Notes: a model not told the origin generated them from the letters alone. Counted from the stretch's first letter, positions 44,396 to 53,366 are shown. The stretch: DNA of 64,000 nt from CAYTTA01 sp964440655 (GCA_964440655.1 CAYTTA010000002.1:62001-126000); one strand, 5' to 3'. Made by a program: numbers and translations.

Positions 44396-46030
44396 CTACA
44401 TCCTTTCCGGGGCGGTGATTCCCAATATACCGAGACCGTTGGCCAGAACCCGGGAGACCGCATGGGCCAGTGCCGCCCTGGCCTGCATCAGTGCAGGCTC
44501 CTCTCCGATAATCCGGCAATCGTGGTAGAAACTGGTGAACCCGGACGCCAGTTCATTCAGATAGGTGATCACCCGATGCGGCTCCATGCTGTCGGCTGCT
44601 GACCGGACAATCTGCGGGAACTCCATCATCTGCTTGATCAGGCGGATTTCACTCTCATGGGTGAGCAGCTCCAGCTCCGGATCCCCTCCCGTGTCGGTGA
44701 CCTCGTCCGCCTTCCGGAGGATGGAGCGGATCCGGGCATGGGCATACTGCAGGTAGAAAACCGGGTTCTTTTCGCCCGCTTCCCTTGCCTGCTCAATGTC
44801 AAACTCCAGATGAGTGGAGGGGGAGCGCATCAGGAAGAAAAAGCGGGTCACATCGGCTCCGACTTCATCCATCAGCTCATCCAGAGTAATGAAATTGGCC
44901 TTGCGGGTACTCATCTTGTAAGGCATTCCGTCCTTGACGATGGTGACGAACTGATAGACCAGAACATCGACCCTGGAGGTATCATATCCCAGAGCGCCCA
45001 ATGCATGGATCACATCGGGGTAGGTGTCGATGTGATCCGCTCCGAAAATGTTCACGCAGAGGTCGTACCCGCGCTCCAGTTTCTTGATGTGATAGGCGAT
45101 GTCGGGAAGCCGGTAGGTCGGTTCGCCGCTGCTTTTCACCAGCACCGTATCTTTCTCTTTCCCGAAACGGGTGGTGCGGAACCAGACCGCCCCTTCCTGA
45201 TCGTAGACAAGATCCTTCTCCCGAAGTCGCTCCAGCACCTCCCGGATCGAACCGTCATCATAAAGATCCTGCTCATTGTAGAAGCTGTCCATGCGGATCC
45301 CCAGTCTCTCCAGCGTCGCCAGAATGTCTTTGAAGATGAGTTTTTCGGCACGTTCCCGGAAAAGGGAGTCGCTCTTTTCCCCGCCGAGGGTGTCGCCATG
45401 TTCCCGGATCAGATCCCGTGCGATCTCCCGGATGTACTCTCCTTCGTAGCCTCCATCGGGAAGCTCCGCCTCCCGGCCGGTCTCCTGCAGATAGCGGGCC
45501 CGGACACTCTCTCCCAATATTCGCATCTGGCGGCCGGCGTTGTTGAAGTAGTACTCCCGATCGACCGCGGCTCCGGTCCATTCAAACAGACGGGCCACGG
45601 TGTCTCCGAGAACGGCATTCCTGCCATGTCCGACGGTGAGCGGACCGGTCGGGTTGGCGCTTACAAACTCCACCAGGATGCGTGAACCGGCATTGTGATC
45701 CGACCTTCCCCACGAGGTGCCCTTATCCAGAATGTCGGCCAGCGCGTCGTAGAGATAGTGATCGGCAAAACGGAAGTTGATAAAGCCGGGACCCGCGATC
45801 TCGACAGCGGAGAGTTTCCGGGGATCTGTCTCAAGGCGGCCAACCAGCTCTTCGGCGATCTTGCGGGGATTGTTGCGAAGGGGACGGGCGAGCGCCATGG
45901 CCAGGTTGGTGGCGGCATCCCCATGAGAGGGGTCTCTCGGTTTTTCGATGATGATCTCCGGTCTGTCGGACAGGTCGGGGTAGAGGGAGTCGAGCGCCCT
46001 GGCAAGGATCTGCTTCAGATAGTCATTCAT
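44396..46030 (-). CDS. argS: Arginyl-tRNA synthetase
   Basis: ArgS charges tRNA-Arg. The N-terminal additional domain precedes the class I core, where FVSANPTGPLTVGHGRNAVL contains the HIGH-equivalent HGRN. The KMSKS-like loop is PYKMSTRKANF. The chain ends with the helical anticodon-binding domain and HAVSRVLANGLGILGITAPE followed by a terminal ERM, a close match to the usual LGI-x-APERM end. At 544 residues it is complete. It converges on the SAM-hydrolase gene with 12 bases between. Upstream, about 200 bases separate it from radC on the same strand; they hold a short ACCCTT/AGGGGT hairpin and no gene. Confidence 0.95.
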   Translation of the reverse strand: MNDYLKQILARALDSLYPDLSDRPEIIIEKPRDPSHGDAATNLAMALARPLRNNPRKIAEELVGRLETDPRKLSAVEIAGPGFINFRFADHYLYDALADILDKGTSWGRSDHNAGSRILVEFVSANPTGPLTVGHGRNAVLGDTVARLFEWTGAAVDREYYFNNAGRQMRILGESVRARYLQETGREAELPDGGYEGEYIREIARDLIREHGDTLGGEKSDSLFRERAEKLIFKDILATLERLGIRMDSFYNEQDLYDDGSIREVLERLREKDLVYDQEGAVWFRTTRFGKEKDTVLVKSSGEPTYRLPDIAYHIKKLERGYDLCVNIFGADHIDTYPDVIHALGALGYDTSRVDVLVYQFVTIVKDGMPYKMSTRKANFITLDELMDEVGADVTRFFFLMRSPSTHLEFDIEQAREAGEKNPVFYLQYAHARIRSILRKADEVTDTGGDPELELLTHESEIRLIKQMMEFPQIVRSAADSMEPHRVITYLNELASGFTSFYHDCRIIGEEPALMQARAALAHAVSRVLANGLGILGITAPERM

Positions 46031-46231
46031 CAGAGGAGTGGTAAGGAACGGAATTTCGGGTTCGGATGCTCTGTTCGGCGGTTCGGGCAGCTGAAACTGT
46101 CAGATCGGGCACAGATCACCTCATGCCGTGCCGCCGCGAAAGAGTACCCTTGAATAAGGGGTCAAAATATAAAGGTTTGGGGTCGAAAATGGAGATGGAA
46201 AGGGTGAATGAGATGATCGGATTTTCCACCG

Positions 46232-46960
46232 CTACATCAGCCCCCTGCTTCTCAGGCTCACAAACTCATCCCCGGCAATGATGATGTGGTCGTCGACCGG
46301 GATCCCAAGCAGCTTTCCCGATTCGGCAATTCGCCGGGTAAGGTGAACATCCGCGCGGGACTCCCTGGCCTGGCCGGAGGGGTGGTTGTGAAGCAGCAGG
46401 ATGCTGGCTGCATCGTTCATCATCGCCTGGCGGAGGACTTCGGCCGGATCGACAATCGTGGCCGTCGCCCCACCGGAACTGATCTGCCGGTAACCTGTAA
46501 GCCGTTTTGCATGATTGAGAAAGGCCACCAGAAAGACCTCATGATTCAGGTCCCGCAATTTGGGGGCGAAATAGGCGGCCGCCTCTTCCGGGCAGCGGAT
46601 CACGATTTTCTCTCCAAGAGCGGCAACCTGGATTCTGCGGGAAAGCTCGAACGCCGCCTCCAGGGTGATCGCCTTCACATTGCCGATCCCCGGAATCATT
46701 TTCAATTCCTGCCAGTCCCGTCTTGCCAGATTTCTAAGACCGCCGAAATGGCGGATCAGGGAACGGGCGGTCTCCACTACATTCCACCGGCGGCTGCCCG
46801 TCCGCAGGATAATGGCGAGCAACTCCGCATCTGAAAGTGTCTCCACACCATACTGCATCCCTCTCTCCCTGGGCTGTTCATCCGGCTGCATCTCCCGGAC
46901 CGTCCCGCTTCCCATCAGCGTCATCTCTGGGATCTTTCCATTCCTGCCCGATATCTCCAT
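46232..46960 (-). CDS. radC: RadC-family JAB/MPN domain protein
   Basis: Residues ~25-110 form a helix-hairpin-helix DNA-binding region (GVETLSDAELLAIILRTGSR, then KMIPGIGNVKAITLEAAFEL). The C-terminal JAB1/MPN domain has the metal motif HNHPSGQARESRADVHLT (HxH...S..D). RadC was once assigned to DNA repair, but its function remains unsettled. At 242 residues it has the family length. The N-terminal ~20 residues before REMQPDEQPRERG are unconserved, so the true start may lie a little further in. Confidence 0.92.
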   Translation of the reverse strand: MEISGRNGKIPEMTLMGSGTVREMQPDEQPRERGMQYGVETLSDAELLAIILRTGSRRWNVVETARSLIRHFGGLRNLARRDWQELKMIPGIGNVKAITLEAAFELSRRIQVAALGEKIVIRCPEEAAAYFAPKLRDLNHEVFLVAFLNHAKRLTGYRQISSGGATATIVDPAEVLRQAMMNDAASILLLHNHPSGQARESRADVHLTRRIAESGKLLGIPVDDHIIIAGDEFVSLRSRGLM

Positions 46961-47147
46961 CCTTCTCTCCTGCTGCTGATTTCTCTCCGGTTCTCCTGTT
47001 GCCCGCCTCTGTACGGGTCGATCACTCTTCCGAATGACTCCTGCTGCAGGGTTTCCTTACAACGCCGGATTGCGACGGTTTCCACTCATTTATGTATTAT
47101 CTTTATCGACTGTCCGGAAAAACGGCCGTGCCGGGAGTGACAGAAAG

Positions 47148-47666
47148 ATGAGAGCAGAACCGAAATTGCCAGTACAGATGATCCGACCGGGGGAAAAGAT
47201 CGATACCGACTTCATGGTGGAGGTGGTGGAGAGGGATCGCATCGCAGAGGTCCGCTTCGCCGATCTTCTCGACCGGCCCGCTATCGTGTCCGTCTACATG
47301 CGCAACAACACATCAGGTTGCGACCTGCAGAACCGGAGTCTTGCGGAGGAGGCGGAGTGGTTTGACCGGAATGGATACAACCTGATCGCCCTGAGCAAGG
47401 ATGGGTGCCGGTCCCATCTCAATTACGCCAGGAAACTGGGAATTACCTACAGGCTGGTATCCGATCCGGAGCACCGGTTTTCCAGGGCAGCCGGAGCCAT
47501 CGTGGAGAAAAAGATGTTCGGCAAGAGCTATAGAGGACCGTCCAGGTCCGCATTCGTCATCGCTCCCGACGGAACGGTTCGGGGAGTCATCGAAAAGATC
47601 GATACGAAAAATCATGCAGAAGAGTTGAAAGAGTTGATCAGGCAACTCGACCGGCATGACCGCTAA
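47148..47666 (+). CDS. AhpC/TSA-family peroxiredoxin (Bcp/PrxQ-like)
   Basis: This thioredoxin-fold peroxidase has the expected blocks: DRPAIVSVYMRNNTSGCDLQ with a probable peroxidatic Cys58 preceded by a conserved Thr, GYNLIALSKDGCRSHLNYAR, LVSDPEHRFSRAAGAI, and RSAFVIAPDGTVRGVIEKID. The usual P-x-x-x-T-x-x-C loop has lost its proline (RNNTSGC). A second cysteine, Cys87, lies where Bcp proteins normally have none, in the strand before the SH motif. The resolving cysteine of PrxQ (five residues after the first) is absent. I used the ATG at the family start; the longer reading adds unrelated residues. It ends 20 bases before topA, so cotranscription is likely. Confidence 0.8.
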   Translation: MRAEPKLPVQMIRPGEKIDTDFMVEVVERDRIAEVRFADLLDRPAIVSVYMRNNTSGCDLQNRSLAEEAEWFDRNGYNLIALSKDGCRSHLNYARKLGITYRLVSDPEHRFSRAAGAIVEKKMFGKSYRGPSRSAFVIAPDGTVRGVIEKIDTKNHAEELKELIRQLDRHDR

Positions 47667-47686
47667 AATCAGCAGGAAAGTGCTTT

Positions 47687-50248
47687 ATGAAAACGTTAGT
47701 CATCGTTGAGTCACCGACAAAAACGAAGACCATCTCCAGATATCTTCCTGAAGGATATCTGGTGGATTCGTCCATGGGACATATCCGTGATCTTCCCTCA
47801 TCGGCCAAAGAGATCCCTGCCCGGTACAAGAAAGAGCCCTGGGCGACGCTGGGAATCAATGTGGAGGAGGATTTCGATCCGCTCTATGTAATCCCCTCCG
47901 ACAAGAAGAAGGTGGTGAAGCGGCTGAAAGAGCAGCTCAAGGATGCCGACGAGCTGATTCTGGCGACGGACGAGGACCGGGAAGGGGAGGCGATCTCGTG
48001 GCACCTGGTTGAAGTGCTCCAGCCGAAAATCCCGGTCAAGAGAATGGTGTTCCGGGAGATTACGGAGGAGGCGATCCGTGAGGCACTCCGGAACTTCAGG
48101 GAGATTGACATGAATCTGGTGCAGGCCCAGGAGACCCGCCGGATCATCGACCGGCTTGCCGGCTATACCATCTCCCCTCTGTTGTGGAAGAAAATCTCGC
48201 CGGGCCTCTCTGCCGGCAGGGTGCAGTCGGTGGCAGTTGCCTTCCTGGTGCAGAGGGAACGGGAGCGGATGAGGTTCCGGAGCGGGACCTATTACGATCT
48301 GAAAGCTTCGCTCAGCAAGATGGGTGAGAAGGCGCTGTTTCCCGCCGTACTGACCCATCTTGACGGTCGTCGTATCGCCACGGGAAAAGATTTTGATGAG
48401 AATACCGGTCGGCTGAAGAAGCCGGAGAGTGTGGTGCTCCTGGACCAGAAAGCCGCAGACGAGCTGCGGGAAAAACTGGAGAAAGCGAGCTGGGAGGTGA
48501 CCGCCCGGGAGGTGAACCGCCAGAAAAGGTCTCCCGCCCCTCCCTTCATCACCTCGACCCTGCAGCAGGAGGCAAACCGGAAGCTCGGTCTCTCTGCCCG
48601 GGACACGATGAGCATCGCCCAGAAACTTTATGAGAACGGGCTGATCACCTACATGAGGACCGACTCCACCCACCTTTCCCGTCAGGCGATTGATGCCGCG
48701 CGTGCCCAGGTGAAGGAGCAGTACGGGGAGGAGTACCTCTTCGAGCGGGTCCGCAACTACTCGAGCAAATCCCGGAGTGCCCAGGAGGCACACGAAGCGA
48801 TCCGGCCTGCCGGTTCCCGTTTTGTGCATCCGGAGAAGTCGGGACTCTCGGGTCGTGCCCTGCAGCTCTATGATCTGATCTGGAAACGGACCATCGCCAC
48901 GCAGATGGCGGAAGCGGAGCTTGAGTTTGTAAATGTCTCCATCACCGCGAGTGCCGGCGGGAAGGAGGGAGCGGTGGCGGCCGATTTCCGGGCGAACGGC
49001 AAGTCGATCCTTTTTCCGGGCTTTTTCCGTGCCTATGTGGAGGGGAGCGACGATCCCGATGCCGCTCTTGAAAGCCAGGAGATCCCGCTTCCTGATCTGC
49101 AGGAAGGAGATGCTGTGGAACTGAACGGGCTGGAGAGCATCGGCCATGAGACCAAGCCCCCCGCCCGCTTTACCGAAGCGACGCTGGTCCGGGAACTGGA
49201 GAAGCAGGGGATCGGGCGGCCCAGTACCTACGCTTCCATTATCAGCACCATCCAGGATCGCGGATATGTTGTCACCGATGGCAAGGCATTGGTCCCGACC
49301 TATACAGCTTTTGCCGTCACTTCTCTTCTTGAGAAGCATTTCCCGGAGCTTGTCGACAGCGAGTTCACTTCGGGTATGGAGGAGAAACTGGATATGATCG
49401 CCAGGGGGGGAGTCGACCCCAACCAGTACCTGTCGCAATATTATCAGGGCGAGGAGGGACTCAAGGCGAAGGTGGAGAACCGGGAAGACAAGATCGATCC
49501 TCAGACTGCCCGGAAACTGGATCTCCCGATCGAGGGACTGAACGGAATCGGTGTATATATCGGCCGGTTCGGTCCCTATGCCAAAACCGTCAAGAAAGAT
49601 GAAGAGATTTCGGTCTCGCTTCCGGTAGATCTTTTTCCGGGCGACATTACCGTGGACAAGCTGCAGGAACTTCTTGAAGCGGAAGAGAAAGGCCCCTCTG
49701 TTCTGGGTGTGCATCCGGAGACGGGAGAGGATATCTATCTTCTGACGGGCCGTTTCGGTCCCTACATCCAGCTGGGTGAAGCGGATGAAAAGAACAAGAA
49801 GCCCCGTCGGGTCTCTTTGCTAAAGGGAATGAAACCGGCGGATGTCGACCTGGAACTGGCCCTCAGGCTGCTTGAGCTTCCCAGACTTCTTGGAACCCAC
49901 CCGGAGACGGGCAAGGAGGTTCGTGCGGGGGTCGGGCGATACGGCCCGTTTGTCGTTCATGACGGAACCTTCAAGTCCCTGGCACGGGAGGACAATGTGC
50001 TGGAGGTCGGTCTGGAACGGGCGCTGGAGCTGCTGAGTCAGAAGAAGGGTGCCTCCCGGCGGAGTTCCGAAATCCAGGGTCTCGGCGAGCATCCCGATAA
50101 CGGCGAACAGATCCGGGTCATGGAGGGAAGATACGGACCTTATCTCAAGGTCGGGAAGAAGAACATCGCCCTGCCAAAAGGGGTCAATCCGGAAACGGTC
50201 ACTCTCGAACAGGCGGTCGAGATCATCCGGGAGAAGGCAGGGCGCTGA
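47687..50248 (+). CDS. topA: DNA topoisomerase I
   Basis: This type IA enzyme relaxes negative supercoils. The TOPRIM fold starts at once (KTLVIVESPTKTKTISRYL) with DEDREGEAISWHL supplying the metal-binding acids. The catalytic tyrosine is Tyr322 in LITYMRTDSTHLS. FTEATLVRELEKQGIGRPST is also conserved. The C-terminal ~250 residues lack the zinc fingers of E. coli TopA and instead hold repeats centred on GRFGPY or GRYGPY (near 49562, 49749, 49935 and 50130), each but the first preceded by HPETG or HPDNG. This tail type is common in many bacteria. At 853 residues it is complete. Confidence 0.96.
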   Translation: MKTLVIVESPTKTKTISRYLPEGYLVDSSMGHIRDLPSSAKEIPARYKKEPWATLGINVEEDFDPLYVIPSDKKKVVKRLKEQLKDADELILATDEDREGEAISWHLVEVLQPKIPVKRMVFREITEEAIREALRNFREIDMNLVQAQETRRIIDRLAGYTISPLLWKKISPGLSAGRVQSVAVAFLVQRERERMRFRSGTYYDLKASLSKMGEKALFPAVLTHLDGRRIATGKDFDENTGRLKKPESVVLLDQKAADELREKLEKASWEVTAREVNRQKRSPAPPFITSTLQQEANRKLGLSARDTMSIAQKLYENGLITYMRTDSTHLSRQAIDAARAQVKEQYGEEYLFERVRNYSSKSRSAQEAHEAIRPAGSRFVHPEKSGLSGRALQLYDLIWKRTIATQMAEAELEFVNVSITASAGGKEGAVAADFRANGKSILFPGFFRAYVEGSDDPDAALESQEIPLPDLQEGDAVELNGLESIGHETKPPARFTEATLVRELEKQGIGRPSTYASIISTIQDRGYVVTDGKALVPTYTAFAVTSLLEKHFPELVDSEFTSGMEEKLDMIARGGVDPNQYLSQYYQGEEGLKAKVENREDKIDPQTARKLDLPIEGLNGIGVYIGRFGPYAKTVKKDEEISVSLPVDLFPGDITVDKLQELLEAEEKGPSVLGVHPETGEDIYLLTGRFGPYIQLGEADEKNKKPRRVSLLKGMKPADVDLELALRLLELPRLLGTHPETGKEVRAGVGRYGPFVVHDGTFKSLAREDNVLEVGLERALELLSQKKGASRRSSEIQGLGEHPDNGEQIRVMEGRYGPYLKVGKKNIALPKGVNPETVTLEQAVEIIREKAGR

Positions 50249-50256
50249 AGAGGCGG

Positions 50257-50285
50257 TTGACACGGCTCTTCCCAGCTTTTATAAT
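50257..50285 (+). promoter_or_regulatory. Perfect sigma-70 consensus promoter
   Basis: TTGACA and TATAAT are separated by exactly 17 bases, a complete match to the E. coli sigma-70 consensus. It begins nine bases after the topA stop and ends 54 bases before the ATG of the next gene. Main promoters of Bacteroidota usually follow a different pattern (TTG and TAnnTTTG), so a perfect match here is notable. Confidence 0.65.
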
Positions 50286-50339
50286 GAGACAGTCCGGAGG
50301 ATCGGATCTCCACGCTGTTCAACACGTTGAGCGGGGCCC

Positions 50340-50909
50340 ATGGAAAAAAAATCCGACTTTCATTTCAGTTATCCTTCCAATCTTCACGAGCTCGATCTCG
50401 CCACCATGGTGAGCATGTACCGGGCACGCGGCGAGCCACGGAAAGCTGCGCCCGGAAAGTATCTTGCCTGTGCCGTTACCCGGAGGCTGCTAAAGGAGGG
50501 AAAGTGGTGGTTCGGTCTCTACTACAGTCAGAAAGCCTGGGACACTCTGCTGACGCGCAACTCGGAAGGATACCCTCTCACCGAGGCGGAACTGAACGTT
50601 TTGGGACTGGTGTTCGCCACTTCTGATGAGCCGGTTCACCGCGACTATATTGAAAAAAATTGCGGGGTGCTTCCCAAGCTTGCCTATCTCATCATCAATG
50701 ATCTGAAACAGTTCGGTTTTCTGGAAGAGGATCCGGAGGGGTGTCTTATTATCCGGCCGCGCGGCGAGCGCGCGCTTCAGGGGATCTGTCGCCGCATCTA
50801 CGAAAGGAGGTTCCAGGTGGAGATGCTCCTTGCTTTCTCGAGACCTGAAAGCAGAGGGTCTCTGACCGCAGGAGAAAAAGAGGGTCCGGAACAGACCACG
50901 CTTTTCTAG
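50340..50909 (+). CDS. Conserved hypothetical protein, possible winged-helix fold
   Basis: I do not recognise this 189-residue protein. It has no signal peptide or membrane segment, so it is probably cytoplasmic. The middle (LTEAELNVLGLVFATSDEPV, then AYLIINDLKQFGFLEEDPEG and LIIRPRGERAL) has the helix-turn-helix plus beta-wing rhythm of winged-helix DNA-binding domains, where a recognition helix is followed by a short hairpin. The tail is hydrophilic and ends TTLF. It lies between topA and an ECF sigma factor gene and is preceded by a consensus promoter, so a regulatory role is possible but unproven. Confidence 0.6.
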   Translation: MEKKSDFHFSYPSNLHELDLATMVSMYRARGEPRKAAPGKYLACAVTRRLLKEGKWWFGLYYSQKAWDTLLTRNSEGYPLTEAELNVLGLVFATSDEPVHRDYIEKNCGVLPKLAYLIINDLKQFGFLEEDPEGCLIIRPRGERALQGICRRIYERRFQVEMLLAFSRPESRGSLTAGEKEGPEQTTLF

Positions 50910-50942
50910 AATTCTTAAAACTATCTAATATTCAAGGACTTG

Positions 50943-51003
50943 CTCTGTTTTGCCATTGTTTTATCTTGTATGAAAATTACAAGATGAGCAAAACGAAGCA
51001 GAG
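50943..51003 (+). promoter_or_regulatory. Long interrupted hairpin ending at the ECF sigma start
   Basis: Three nested helices run up to the start of the next gene: CTCTG/CAGAG outside, TTTTGC/GCAAAA in the middle, and a perfect ATCTTGTA/TACAAGAT stem with loop TGAAAAT at the tip. The 3' edge lies five bases before the ATG, so the fold would cover the ribosome landing site. The core repeat could also bind a dimeric regulator. Confidence 0.5.
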
Positions 51004-51008
51004 TGCAG

Positions 51009-51548
51009 ATGGACTATGCTCCGCTGGTCAGGGCAATACAGGAGGGGGATCAGGAAGCCGCTAATCGTCTGGTTGCAGAGGCAGGTCCCATTTTGATCCG
51101 TATGCTGAAGGTGCGGATGAACGCCACCCGGGAGGATGCCGAGGATGCCGTCCAGACAATGTTCTACTCTGTCATCACAGCCATTCAGGAGGGAAGAATC
51201 CGAAATCCCTCCGGTCTCCTCTCCTACATGATTGTCACCTGCAAACACAACTACCTGAAAAACAGGGAGCAGTTCCGCACCGAACTGGATGAGAAACAGG
51301 TGAATGATTCGGCAACGGAACCGGACCAGCTGACCCGTCTTATCGACCGGGAGAGAGAGGAAGCACTCTCGGAGTGTCTGGAGTCGCTGCCCCCGGAGCA
51401 GAAAGAGTTCATCGGTTACTGGCTGAGTCACCCCGATGCAAGGGCATCGGAAGTGGCCGAACGTTTCGGAATCACCGTGAACAATGCCTGGACCCGGAAG
51501 CACCGGATCATCAGGGCACTGCAGAGATGCCTGAAATCAAAACAGTGA
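51009..51548 (+). CDS. RNA polymerase ECF-type sigma factor
   Basis: This 179-residue protein has the two ECF sigma regions. Region 2 spans ATREDAEDAVQTMFYSVITA and the following YMIVTCKHNYLKNREQF. Region 4 has LESLPPEQKEFIGYWLSHPD and a helix-turn-helix ASEVAERFGITVNNAWTRKH. The spacing and length fit. The likely ATG lies just downstream of an in-frame GTG and directly after a long hairpin. A partner-like gene with a typical sigma-associated N-terminus lies 300 bases downstream but looks degenerate. Targets are unknown. Confidence 0.82.
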   Translation: MDYAPLVRAIQEGDQEAANRLVAEAGPILIRMLKVRMNATREDAEDAVQTMFYSVITAIQEGRIRNPSGLLSYMIVTCKHNYLKNREQFRTELDEKQVNDSATEPDQLTRLIDREREEALSECLESLPPEQKEFIGYWLSHPDARASEVAERFGITVNNAWTRKHRIIRALQRCLKSKQ

Positions 51549-51849
51549 AAATATTTTGTAAGGAGATGCGGTCAGGGAGATCATACTGCCATAGTCAATA
51601 AATGAATGCACTAGGTTCGTCTCGGAACAGAAGGAATCGGTATACTGTCTCTGACCGGCAGTAATCGGATGTGGCTGGATAAGGTCCGGGAATTCTGAAT
51701 GAAACGGGGCGTCCGACGGGGAGCCGGATCGCCTGAACTGACAGGAATCGCCCGGACAGATTGCAAAAAACGGAAGGTGCAAGGGAGCTTAGGGCCGGAA
51801 GTACCGGTCCGGAAACTTTCTGAAATGGGACGGTAAAGAGGAAAGTGGT

Positions 51850-52302
51850 ATGAAGGAAATCGATGTACTGCGCCAGATCGATCGCTATCTGAAAGGCGAA
51901 TTGAGTGAAGAGGAGACCGACAGGTTGTGGGAGCTTTTTCTGAAAGAACCCCGCTATCTGAAGTGGATGGAGATAGAAACCGCCGCCCGTGAGCATTTCC
52001 GTCGAAAGGAGCATGGGAAGAGCCGCCGGAAGTCGGAAGAGCGACGGAAAGAGAAGGGACCCTCGGATGATTCTCCCCCGGACAGCCAGCGTAACAGGAT
52101 GAACGGCAGCTGCGGAGGGGGAACGGGTGACATCCAGGCAAACCACTCATCTGTCCGTATCCTCACTCCTCTCTTCAGAAATCGGGAGGCGGTTCCGGCT
52201 CCGATACTTCTTGAGCCCATCGTCCGCCTGTGTAACCGATTGTTTTCATGCAGGAGGCTCTTTATTATTACAGGCCGCAGGGTGCGGCCGGCCTCTACCT
52301 GA
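51850..52302 (+). CDS. Sigma-associated protein, probably truncated or decayed
   Basis: The first ~55 residues (KEIDVLRQIDRYLKGELSEE, then LWELFLKEPRYLKWMEIE) resemble the N-terminal helical domain of proteins found after ECF sigma genes in Balneolota-like genomes, probably sigma-regulatory. After a Lys/Arg-rich stretch the reading loses protein-like character (residues ~95-150, with no membrane segment or repeat). The expected membrane helix and C-terminal domain are missing, and no other frame rescues them clearly. This suggests a truncated gene or frameshift remnant. The 300 bases before it hold no other recognisable gene or site. Confidence 0.45.
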   Translation: MKEIDVLRQIDRYLKGELSEEETDRLWELFLKEPRYLKWMEIETAAREHFRRKEHGKSRRKSEERRKEKGPSDDSPPDSQRNRMNGSCGGGTGDIQANHSSVRILTPLFRNREAVPAPILLEPIVRLCNRLFSCRRLFIITGRRVRPAST

Positions 52303-52346
52303 CTTGACGGCCGTTCAACAGAGAATCCCACTACACTCCTCTCTCT

Positions 52347-53366
52347 TTGCAAAATCCGCTTCTGAACCCGTACGAAAAGGAAGAAGCATTCGAGCAGAAT
52401 GTGCGCCCTTCCTCCCTGAGGGAGTTTATCGGCCAGGAGAAGGTGATCCGGAATCTGGAGGTCTTCATCCAGGCGGCGCGAAAACGGGGTGAGGCGCTCG
52501 ATCACGTGATCCTCTCCGGTCCTCCCGGTCTGGGAAAAACCACTCTTGCCTATATCATCGCGCGTGAAATGGGTGTCCGCATCCGTCCGACCACCGGTCC
52601 GGTACTGGAGAAGCCGGGCGATCTGGCGGGTATGCTCACCTCCCTGGAAAAAGGAGATGTTCTCTTCATCGATGAGATTCACCGCCTCAGCCCCGTGGTG
52701 GAGGAGTATCTCTATTCGGCCATGGAGGATTACCAGCTGGACATTGTGATCGATTCAGGGCCCAACGCCCGAAGCGTACAGATCGAGCTCGAACCGTTCA
52801 CCCTTATCGGTGCCACGACCCGGAAAGGGTTGCTGACCGCTCCGCTCCGTGCCCGTTTCGGGATTGATCTGCGGCTTGACTACTACGATGTGGATATCCT
52901 GCAGGATATCGCCATCCGGACGGCGGGAATTCTGGGATTCGGGATCACGCCGGAAGGAGGCCATGAAATTGCCCGCCGGAGCCGCGGTACGCCCCGGATC
53001 GTGAACAAGTTGCTGCGGCGTACCCGGGATTTCGCACAGGTGGACAACCTGGAGGTGATCGATGTAAAGGTTGCCGACCGGGCTCTCAATGCACTGGATG
53101 TGGACCGGAACGGTCTGGATGAGATGGATATCCGGATTCTGCGCGCCATTGTGGAGACCTATCGCGGAGGGCCTGTGGGTCTGGGAACCCTGGCTGTGGC
53201 AACAGGGGAGGAGAAAGGGACCATTGAGGAGGTCTATGAACCTTATCTGATCATGGAGGGGTTCATCCAGCGTACACCGAAAGGGAGGGTGGCCACCGCC
53301 CGCGCCTATGAATATCTGGGTGTGGCAGGTCCCGGCGAAGAGCAGAATCTCTTTACAACTTCCTGA
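52347..53366 (+). CDS. ruvB: Holliday junction branch migration helicase RuvB
   Basis: RuvB is the hexameric motor that drives branch migration with RuvA. RPSSLREFIGQEKVIRNLEV opens the family core. Walker A is GPPGLGKT at residues 58-65, Walker B is FIDEIH at 108-113, and sensor 1 is IGATTRKGLL. The C-terminal winged helix contains GGPVGLGTLAVATGEEKGTI and the arginine-rich TPKGRVAT. At 339 residues it is full length. The start is a TTG just before the conserved region. RuvA and RuvC are not encoded nearby. Confidence 0.95.
   Translation: MQNPLLNPYEKEEAFEQNVRPSSLREFIGQEKVIRNLEVFIQAARKRGEALDHVILSGPPGLGKTTLAYIIAREMGVRIRPTTGPVLEKPGDLAGMLTSLEKGDVLFIDEIHRLSPVVEEYLYSAMEDYQLDIVIDSGPNARSVQIELEPFTLIGATTRKGLLTAPLRARFGIDLRLDYYDVDILQDIAIRTAGILGFGITPEGGHEIARRSRGTPRIVNKLLRRTRDFAQVDNLEVIDVKVADRALNALDVDRNGLDEMDIRILRAIVETYRGGPVGLGTLAVATGEEKGTIEEVYEPYLIMEGFIQRTPKGRVATARAYEYLGVAGPGEEQNLFTTS

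Noticed and set aside
47798..49714. 638-codon open frame antisense to topA
   Set aside because: Same reasoning: topA on the other strand is fully supported by motifs, and the antisense product has no protein-like features.
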